This document shows positions 58,247 to 64,000 of a stretch of 64,000 nucleotides of DNA, piece after piece; the first letter of the stretch is position 1, and each line of letters opens with the position of its first letter. The stretch is taken from assembly GCF_008801575.1 (NCBI RefSeq), contig NZ_VZPL01000011.1, positions 1 to 64,000 on the forward strand, given 5' to 3'. This DNA comes from Xanthomonas cissicola. Lineage in GTDB: Bacteria; Pseudomonadota; Gammaproteobacteria; Xanthomonadales; Xanthomonadaceae. Made by a program: the position numbers and the translations under genes. The notes under the pieces are model-generated. The model was not told the DNA's origin, ran no database searches, and saw nothing but the letters and a program-made list of their open reading frames with translations.

Positions 58247-58571
58247 CGGCAGGCGTGCAGCGGGAAGACCCTTATTCAACCACGCGCACGTCCAACGGCG
58301 AACCTGTGCCGGCGGCGATGCGATCAACCCGCAGCGCGCATGCCTGCAGGTTCTCGCACCCGACCCAAGTGGTCATGGCGCCGTCTGCGTCGATGCCGAC
58401 GCAACGCGCGCAGCGCATGCCGTCTCCGAAAACGGCCGCCGCGACAGCAACGCAAGCCGGCGATACGCCCGGGCGCATCCAGGATCAGGAGGCTACAGCT
58501 AGCGGAACATCGCCTTGAGATCTCGGTGCCGGGTGCGTCAACTCGCCGATTCCCGATTCCCGATTCCCGAT
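58247..58571. other. Gap upstream of the DUF3426 gene
   Basis: About 325 bases. A 68-codon open frame on the minus strand (58272-58478) starts near a weak ribosome-binding site, contains four cysteines (GMRCARCVG and VGCENLQACALR) and ends 25 bases before the DUF3426 start; it might be a small gene or a decayed zinc-ribbon part, but support is weak. The right end holds the GATTCCC array. Confidence 0.35.
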
Positions 58572-58573
58572 TC
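58548..58573. repeat. GATTCCC heptamer array after the XRE gene stop
   Basis: GATTCCC is repeated 3.7 times at 58548-58573 and runs into the stop codon (58572-58574) of the XRE gene on the minus strand, where it reads GGGAATC after the TGA. Confidence 0.65.
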
Positions 58574-58949
58574 ACCGCCTGCGCCGCGTCTTCCCTTCAG
58601 CCAGCAACAGATCCAGCAGGCCGGCGCGCTGGCGCGGCGTCAGGGTGTCGAAGCGCGTCAGCAGCACGCGTTGCTGGTCATCCAGGCGGCGGTACTGCGC
58701 CGGTTCTTCGGCGATGGCCGACACCGGCGGGCCGAACACGCGGTCGCCGCGGCCGGTGGCCAGGTATTCGAACGCCATCCCGCTGCGCTTGGCCAGGCCG
58801 ATCAGGTTTTCCACCGACGGTGCGGTGCCTTCGGCCATCTCCCATTGCGCCACCGCGCTGCGGGTGACGCCCAGCTCGCCGGCAAGGGCTTCCTGGGTCA
58901 GCTTGGTGAGGCTGCGGGCTTCGCGTACTCGTTCGTACAGCTTGCTCAC
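58572..58949 (-). CDS. XRE-family helix-turn-helix regulator
   Basis: A 125-residue Cro/CI-type protein. The helix-turn-helix is at about 6-60 (SLTKLTQEALAGELGVTRSA, VAQWEMAEGTAPSVENL), followed by ATGRGDRVFG and a C-terminal part rich in Arg and Leu. Such proteins often repress themselves and a neighbour. It is divergent from the membrane-protein gene at 59099, with an AT-rich gap that likely holds its operator. Confidence 0.86.
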   Translation of the reverse strand: MSKLYERVREARSLTKLTQEALAGELGVTRSAVAQWEMAEGTAPSVENLIGLAKRSGMAFEYLATGRGDRVFGPPVSAIAEEPAQYRRLDDQQRVLLTRFDTLTPRQRAGLLDLLLAEGKTRRRR

Positions 58950-59098
58950 ACGGCACCGTTGGAGGGCAGGCAGGGGCGGGAGATATAGCCCTAGCAGCGC
59001 CTCGAGATAGTTCGTATAACTTTCATATAGCCATATGTTTGCGATACTGTCGGCGAATCGGTGATGGTCACATCACAGCGAACTCAAGGAGGATGTTC
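58950..59098. promoter_or_regulatory. AT-rich divergent control region
   Basis: The gap between the XRE gene and the divergent membrane-protein gene has an AT-rich core at 59006-59040, with TCGTATAAC, TTCATATAG and CCATATG. The repeated CATAT units may form the regulator's binding site. AAGGAGG at 59086-59092 is the strong ribosome-binding site of the downstream gene. Confidence 0.4.
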
Positions 59099-59602
59099 AT
59101 GGTCGAGCCTGCCGGCCGGAAACCCGACCCACAGCGGCGCACTCCGCACCCGTCCGCCGCGCCCGCAGATGCGCCGTGGCCTGCCCATTCGCCAGTGGAC
59201 CCTGCGGTCAGACGGTTTCGTGGCGCGGCCCGGTATGCGATCTGGCGGCGTGGCGCCGAGTGGACTGCCGTGGCCGATGGTCCGCAGTGGTCAGCAGCGC
59301 TGGCACCGCGGATCTGGGCGCTACGTCAGCGGCAATGGCCGGTGCTGGCGGTGAGCGCGCCGATGCTTGTGGTTGCCGGCGCAGTGGCGCTTGCAGGTGT
59401 GCAGGGGTGGTCGCCCGTGGCCTGGACGGCGCTGCTGGTGGCTGAGGTGCTGCTGCGGGTCTGGGTGGCCCGGCAGGCCGGGCCGTGGCGCACGGCGGCG
59501 CTGCAACGCACCGGCTGGCAACTGGTGACCCGGTTGCGGGCGATCAGCGTGGCCGATGCAGTGACTACCGCGCAGATCCGCGCCGGCCGGCCACAGCGCT
59601 AG
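59099..59602 (+). CDS. Membrane protein of unknown function next to an XRE regulator
   Basis: A 167-residue protein: a Pro-rich N-terminus (to about 45), a short soluble stretch (FRGAARYAIWRRGAEWTAVA) and two adjacent membrane helices (about 85-103 and 108-124), with a basic C-terminus. The start ATG 59099 has a near-perfect ribosome-binding site six bases upstream, so it is likely well translated. No family recognised. It is divergent from the XRE gene and converges on prmA. Confidence 0.65.
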   Translation: MVEPAGRKPDPQRRTPHPSAAPADAPWPAHSPVDPAVRRFRGAARYAIWRRGAEWTAVADGPQWSAALAPRIWALRQRQWPVLAVSAPMLVVAGAVALAGVQGWSPVAWTALLVAEVLLRVWVARQAGPWRTAALQRTGWQLVTRLRAISVADAVTTAQIRAGRPQR

Positions 59603-59624
59603 CCGGCGTGGATGACGTGCTGGA

Positions 59625-60545
59625 TCAGCCGCGGCGCACGCCGTCGATCCGCATCCAGTCTTCGTCGCGTTCGCAGCGCAACTGTTCGAACCAGGGGGCG
59701 TAGCGTTTCAGCAAGTCGTCTTCCTGGCCGTGCAGGATGCCCGACAGCGCAATCCGTCCGCCCGGTGCCACGCGCGCGGCCAGGGTGTCGGCCAGGGCGT
59801 CCAGTGCCGAGGCCAGGATGTTGGCCACCACCACCTGGTAGGTCTGCACCGGTTCGTCCTGCGGCATGTAGACCGCCAGCTGGGCGTCCACGCCGTTGCG
59901 TTGCGCATTGTCGGCGGTCGCCAGCAGTGCCTGCGGGTCGTTGTCCACGCCGACCGCGTGGGTGGCGCCCAGCTTCAGCGCGGCGACTGCCAGGATGCCC
60001 GAGCCACATCCGAAATCGAGCACGCTGCGGCCCTGCAGCCCGCCGTTGCCCGCCAGGCTGTCCAGCCAGCGCAGGCACAGCGCGGTGGTTTGATGGGTGC
60101 CCGAGCCGAATGCCAGGCCCGGGTCCAGCCGCACCACGGCGGCTTCCGGGGTGTCCGCGGCTTCGGGCAGCGCGTGATTCCACGGCACGATAAAGGTGCG
60201 TTCGCCAAACTGCATCGGCTTGAACAGGTCCATCCAGGCACGTTCCCAGTCGCTGTCTTCGACCATACGAAACGCCACCTGGCTCCAGTCCAGGCCCGGA
60301 TCGAAGGCTTCCAGCGCCGCCAGCACCACCAGCGCGTCGCTGTCGCCATCGAACAGCGCGGTCATCGTCAGTCGGTCCCACAGCGGCATCTCGCCCACAC
60401 CGGGTTCGAGAATGGCGCGCTCGTTGCTGGTATCGGCATCGGCGTCGAGCATGGTCACCGCCAGTGCGCCCACATCGTCCAGTGCATTCTGGAAACGGGG
60501 CAGGGTGACCTCGGAACAGGAAAGCGTCAGTTCAAGAAACGGCAT
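59625..60545 (-). CDS. prmA: Ribosomal protein L11 methyltransferase
   Basis: PrmA trimethylates ribosomal protein L11. The 306-residue enzyme has an N-terminal substrate domain ([20 protein letters not shown]) and a Rossmann methyltransferase domain with [22 protein letters not shown] motif [17 protein letters not shown], and the catalytic [14 protein letters not shown]. The start at 60545 matches homologues; a frame to 60572 adds nine residues. Confidence 0.94.
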   Translation of the reverse strand: MPFLELTLSCSEVTLPRFQNALDDVGALAVTMLDADADTSNERAILEPGVGEMPLWDRLTMTALFDGDSDALVVLAALEAFDPGLDWSQVAFRMVEDSDWERAWMDLFKPMQFGERTFIVPWNHALPEAADTPEAAVVRLDPGLAFGSGTHQTTALCLRWLDSLAGNGGLQGRSVLDFGCGSGILAVAALKLGATHAVGVDNDPQALLATADNAQRNGVDAQLAVYMPQDEPVQTYQVVVANILASALDALADTLAARVAPGGRIALSGILHGQEDDLLKRYAPWFEQLRCERDEDWMRIDGVRRG

Positions 60546-61505
60546 CGGGGCGGTCGGGCAATTCGAAACCACGCATCCTAGACCATTCGTGCCGGCGTGC
60601 CTGCCGCTCTACAGGCGATTGCATTCGCAGGCGCCGTCGGCTCCGGCGGTATGTCCTACTCATGCGTGAGGTGGAAAAACCCTGCTTCGCCGATCAGGAT
60701 GCGTCCGCTGCCAGGCAGACGGCGTGCTGTCGGCGATTGGACGATGGCCCGGTGTGACGCTGTCTGGAAGCGCGTCTGCGGTGGATGTGTTGCCCTGCCC
60801 ATGGCTGTGGCCGATGCCGCCACACGTGGGAGCGAACCGGTGATGCCGTTGAGTCATCGAACAAGGTCTTTGGGTGAGGGCCGAGGCGAGCAAGCAGGAA
60901 GAGGCGTTGCATCTTTGCGAGCAGGCGCAATCGCGCGCGTAGACGGCTGCATATGTGCTGTCGTGCTGTCGTGCCCCGCGATGTGTGCGGTGCGTGGGTC
61001 CACTCACAACTCGACAGCGCTGCAACTGGGCAACGCAGCGTCGTCGAGGCGATAGCGCAACGCCAGACTCGGGCCAAGCAGGAGCTTTCGACATGCGCTG
61101 CTGTCGGATGCTCAACCCGCGAAAATCGATGCCGCATCCGGCATCCGCAACCGATCAACTCAACAGCAAGCCGGCAAGCAGCTGAGCAACATCAACATCG
61201 ACACCAACACCAACACCAACACCAACACCAACACCAACACCAACACCAACACCAACACCAACACCAACACCAACACCAACACGCAGCACAGCACAGCACA
61301 GCAAAAGCAAACATCCCACAGCACTGCGCAACCGAACGCCTGCAGCGCGCTACTCACCTGCAGCCCGCGCAGGCCGTTACCGCATGTCGCCCCTTTCTCG
61401 CCACTTCCACTGGCAGCGTCTGCTTGGCGGCAGCTGTGCGCGTGGGTGGGTGCTAGACTCCGCGCCGTCGCTGCGGGTGGTTCCGCAGCAGGGTCGCCGC
61501 CATCC
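60546..61505. other. Repeat-rich gene-free region
   Basis: About 960 bases between prmA (which starts here and runs left) and the gene at 61506. The open frames present are low-complexity artefacts of the tandem repeats, without domains. Apart from the hexamer and pentamer arrays at 61201-61303, I see no recognisable element. Confidence 0.55.
61201..61303. repeat. ACACCA hexamer array followed by a CAGCA pentamer array
   Basis: ACACCA is repeated 13 times plus four bases at 61201-61282 without error, then CAGCA four times at 61284-61303. Both are pure arrays typical of variable tandem repeats. In frame they would encode His-Gln or Val-Leu strings, explaining spurious open frames here. Confidence 0.9.
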
Positions 61506-62435
61506 ATGCCGCTTGCTCGTGCCCGCCATCTCTGGCTGCTGCTCGCTCCCGCTGCGCTTGCGGCGGCCGCGTGGTGGCATGTGCGCGCGCAACCGGCCGG
61601 GCGTGATGCCGACCGCGCAGTGCCGGTTGCTGCACAGGTGATCCCGGTCAGCGCCGCCCCACCGCAGCCGCACACGGCGACCGAGCACGGTGCCGCGTTG
61701 CAGCTGCCCCATCGCGATGCAGTGGACGCGCAACCGGATCTGTATCGCTACGCGCAGCAATTGCAGCAGCAGGTGCGTGCCGGCGATGCACAGGCCGGGT
61801 GGCGGTTGAGCCGTGTCTACGATTACTGCGCGCCCTATGCGGCCAGTCCGTCCGGCTATGCCGCCGACAGCGCATGGATCGCCGCGCAACACACGCCGGG
61901 AGTGGCAGCGATGCATGCCGCACGCGCGCGCCTGGCGCAGCGCTGCGCCGGTTTCGCCCCCACCGACGGGCTGAGTCCGCGCATGGTTGCCCAGCAACGC
62001 CTGGTCGCGGCGCGCGCCGGCAGCCTGGCCGCCGAGGCCGCCATGCTGGCGTTGGGCGAACCGTTGCACGCATCGCCCGGCTACAAGCGCGCGCTGGTGC
62101 AACGCGTGCTGGCCTCGCGCGATCCCGAGGCCTATCTGGCCCTGGCCCCGGCGATGGGCGCGCGGGCCAGCGGCGATGACAGTCTCCAAGGCTATGTGGC
62201 CGGCGATCAGTTCGCCGAGCTGGCCTGGCAGGTGGCTGCATGCCGGCTGGGGCTCGATTGCAGCGCCGGCAGCACCTTGGTCACCAGTTATTGCGCCAAC
62301 GCGGGCATCTGCTCGCGCGACAGCGCACAGGATTTCGTGTCGTTCGTATTCGATGCCGCGGTGCCGCGGCAGGGAGCAGACAGGGTGGATGAGATGGTCG
62401 ATACATTGGTCTCCGATCCGGGAGCGCAGTCATGA
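61506..62435 (+). CDS. Secreted or membrane-anchored protein of unknown function
   Basis: A 309-residue protein with an N-terminal membrane or signal segment (about 8-26: LWLLLAPAALAAAAWWHV) and an Ala-rich, mainly helical mature part containing paired cysteines (RVYDYCAPYA, RCAGF, CRLGLDCS, YCANAGICS). The helices with regular Ala and Leu, and QQLQQQVRAGDAQAGWRLSR, recall Sel1/TPR-like repeats but I cannot assign a family. ATG 61506 is used. The next gene overlaps its stop by four bases. The pattern of cysteines suggests disulfides in the periplasm. Confidence 0.65.
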   Translation: MPLARARHLWLLLAPAALAAAAWWHVRAQPAGRDADRAVPVAAQVIPVSAAPPQPHTATEHGAALQLPHRDAVDAQPDLYRYAQQLQQQVRAGDAQAGWRLSRVYDYCAPYAASPSGYAADSAWIAAQHTPGVAAMHAARARLAQRCAGFAPTDGLSPRMVAQQRLVAARAGSLAAEAAMLALGEPLHASPGYKRALVQRVLASRDPEAYLALAPAMGARASGDDSLQGYVAGDQFAELAWQVAACRLGLDCSAGSTLVTSYCANAGICSRDSAQDFVSFVFDAAVPRQGADRVDEMVDTLVSDPGAQS

Positions 62436-62797
62436 ATTACCGTCGGTTGGCGCACGGCGCCAAGTTCTGGTTATGGGTGGCGTTGTTCGTGGCGTATTCG
62501 GCGGCGGCAGTGAGCATCGTGATGATCGACACCGCCGATCACCGGTACCAGCCGCTGTCGGTCAAGTCCACCAGCGTCACCGCCGACGAACAGCAGCGAC
62601 GGCATGGCGCAAGCCAGGTCGCTGCGGTCTACCGCGCCAGCAGTGCCATGCCGTTTTCCACCTTGCCGGCTGGCTCCACTTTCCAGGTGGTGTGGCCGGA
62701 CGGCTCCACCGAAACCATGACCGTGGTCGACCCATCATCGGCCAGCGGCATCGTGCCGGTGCCGGGCAGCCAGCAGGCGCCTGCGCCGCGGCGGTGA
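62432..62797 (+). CDS. Small membrane-anchored protein of unknown function
   Basis: A 121-residue protein with a signal anchor (about 10-32: FWLWVALFVAYSAAAVSIVM) and a short extracytoplasmic part containing the strand pattern STFQVVWPDGSTETMTVVDP. ATG 62432 overlaps the stop of the upstream gene, so both are likely to act together. No family recognised. Confidence 0.6.
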   Translation: MNYRRLAHGAKFWLWVALFVAYSAAAVSIVMIDTADHRYQPLSVKSTSVTADEQQRRHGASQVAAVYRASSAMPFSTLPAGSTFQVVWPDGSTETMTVVDPSSASGIVPVPGSQQAPAPRR

Positions 62798-62885
62798 GTG
62801 GCGCAGCAGGTCCCGCGCCGACACGACTGTCGGCGTGGCATCTGGGGCCTTGCTAGCCACCGCGGCGCAGTACCGCAACACAACG

Positions 62886-62911
62886 AAAAAGCCCGGTTTC
62901 CCGGGCCTTTT
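62886..62911. terminator. Bidirectional intrinsic terminator between 62797 and accC
   Basis: Stem GCCCGG (62891-62896) with CCGGGC (62901-62906), loop TTTC, flanked by AAAAA on the left and CTTTTC on the right, so it can stop transcripts from both sides: the plus-strand pair and the minus-strand accC. Confidence 0.8.
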
Positions 62912-62940
62912 CTGCTTCATCGATGCAAGGGCAGGCGCGA

Positions 62941-64000
62941 TCAGGTCAGGGCGATCGACTTGTTCTTGCGCTCGGCCAGGCGCTTTTCCAGGTAATGGAT
63001 GTTCTGCCCACCGGCCTGGAAGCCCTTGTCGCGCATGATGCGCTGCTGCAGCGGGATGTTGGTCTTGATGCCGTCCACCACCATCTCGCTCAGCGCCACG
63101 CGCATGCGCGCAATCGCGGTTTCGCGATCCGGGCCGTGCACGATCAGCTTGCCGATCATCGAATCGTAGTTCGGCGGCACCTTGTAGCCTGCGTAGATGT
63201 GGGTATCCACGCGCACGCCAGGGCCGCCTGGCGGATGGAAGGCGGTGATCAGGCCCGGGTTGGGCATGAAGGTTTCCGGGTCCTCGGCATTGATGCGGCA
63301 TTCGATCGCATGCCCGCGCAGCACGATGTCGCTTTGCTTGATGCTCAGTTTGTGGCCGGCGGCGATGCGCAGCTGTTCGCACACCAGGTCGATGCCGGTG
63401 ATGCGCTCGGTGACCGGATGCTCCACCTGGATGCGCGTGTTCATTTCGATGAAGTAGAAGCGCCCGTTCTCGAACAGGAACTCGAAGGTGCCGGCGCCGC
63501 GGTAGCCGATGCGGATGCAGGCGTCCACGCAGACCTTGCCGATCTCGTTGCGCAGTTCTTCGGTGATGCCCGGCGCCGGCGCTTCTTCCACCACCTTCTG
63601 GTGGCGACGCTGCATCGAACAATCGCGTTCGCCCAGATGGATCGCACCGCCCTGGCCGTCGGCAAGGACCTGGATTTCCACGTGGCGCGGATTTTCCAGG
63701 AACTTCTCCATGTAGACCTGGTCGTTGCTGAAAGCGGCCTTGGCTTCGGACTTGGTGGTTTCGATGGCAGCCTTCAGCGCCGCCTCCGAATGCACCACGC
63801 GCATGCCGCGCCCACCGCCGCCGCCGGCGGCCTTGATGATCACCGGGTAGCCGATTTCGCGCGCCACCTTGGTGTTGGCGACGATGTCATCGCCCAGCGG
63901 GCCGCCCGAGCCGGGCACGCACGGCACGCCGGCAGCCTTCATGGCGCGGATCGCTTCCACCTTGTCGCCCATCAGGCGAATGGTGTCGGCCTTGGGGCCG
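62941..64000 (-). CDS. accC: Biotin carboxylase subunit of acetyl-CoA carboxylase (partial, 5' end outside window)
   Basis: AccC carboxylates biotin on AccB with ATP and bicarbonate, the first step of fatty acid synthesis. The visible 353 codons are the C-terminal three quarters. They include [11 protein letters not shown] at the edge, the ATP-grasp glycine loop [53 protein letters not shown] and the end [15 protein letters not shown]. The reading frame continues past position 64000, so the start codon lies to the right. In most gammaproteobacteria accB precedes accC. Confidence 0.95.
   Translation of the reverse strand, partial: GPKADTIRLMGDKVEAIRAMKAAGVPCVPGSGGPLGDDIVANTKVAREIGYPVIIKAAGGGGGRGMRVVHSEAALKAAIETTKSEAKAAFSNDQVYMEKFLENPRHVEIQVLADGQGGAIHLGERDCSMQRRHQKVVEEAPAPGITEELRNEIGKVCVDACIRIGYRGAGTFEFLFENGRFYFIEMNTRIQVEHPVTERITGIDLVCEQLRIAAGHKLSIKQSDIVLRGHAIECRINAEDPETFMPNPGLITAFHPPGGPGVRVDTHIYAGYKVPPNYDSMIGKLIVHGPDRETAIARMRVALSEMVVDGIKTNIPLQQRIMRDKGFQAGGQNIHYLEKRLAERKNKSIALT

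Noticed and set aside
58272-58478. 68-codon cysteine-containing frame as a definite gene
   Set aside because: The start signal is weak and no family is recognised; mentioned only as a possibility in the gap entry.
60953-61675. Open frames encoding His-Gln or Val-Leu repeats
   Set aside because: They are translations of the ACACCA array on both strands, with no start signals or flanking domains.

Overview
The window is a chromosomal segment from a plant-associated Xanthomonas (Gammaproteobacteria, Xanthomonadaceae). The evidence is high-GC coding sequence, a Clp-type CRP homologue with Glu99, a GxSxG secreted lipase of the LipA/LesA type, a trp gene cluster running into clp and speD, and many short GGGAATC-type repeats. 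I cannot name the species or strain from sequence alone.

Layout, left to right. An IS30-family transposase start lies at the left edge, followed by about 960 bp without a recognisable gene. Then come a YegS-like lipid kinase, trpE (preceded by a short ORF with four Trp codons in five) and a threonine-aldolase-like gene. At about 5.2-13.5 kb an island interrupts the trp region and truncates a secreted-protein gene. It carries hsdR-hsdS-prrC-rhuM-hsdM, a complete type I restriction-modification system with a PrrC-type anticodon nuclease next to hsdS. The trp cluster resumes with trpG, a flavin reductase, trpD, trpC and a HAD phosphatase, followed by clp (minus strand) and speD.

The 19.7-24.3 kb stretch has a guanidine-II riboswitch with an overlapping intrinsic terminator ahead of a frameshifted sugE/gdx, coq7, rplM-rpsI, tRNA-Gln(CUG), tRNA-Met(CAU), rppH, bfd and bfr. 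At 24.7-31.4 kb are a hybrid histidine kinase, a REC-GGDEF-EAL protein with degenerate catalytic motifs, a DUF4126 membrane protein, a DUF6776-type protein, a bactofilin and erpA. At 32-43.6 kb are lipA, nudC, ampE, two small membrane proteins, an MFS-acyltransferase fusion, a LysR/MFS divergent pair and a YccS-like protein.

PurD and purH follow, separated by a lipoprotein gene. The 3' end of purD is the template of an exact 4 x 165 bp tandem array. From 48.3 to 56.3 kb lies a tightly overlapping lipid-metabolism cluster that resembles an expanded form of the uncharacterised E. coli ynbABCD genes. It encodes two CDP-alcohol phosphatidyltransferases, a hydrolase-methyltransferase fusion, a PAP2 plus Cys-phosphatase fusion, an acyltransferase and a CdsA-like enzyme, with one broken gene. 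The right end holds fis, a DUF3426 protein, an XRE regulator with a divergent membrane protein, prmA, a repeat-rich gap, two unknown genes and the C-terminal part of accC.

The most interesting items are the hsd-prrC-rhuM island, the expanded ynb-like lipid operon, the riboswitch with a broken target gene, the purD-tail array, the Trp-codon-rich upstream ORF of trpE, and heptamer repeats placed directly after stop codons of four genes.
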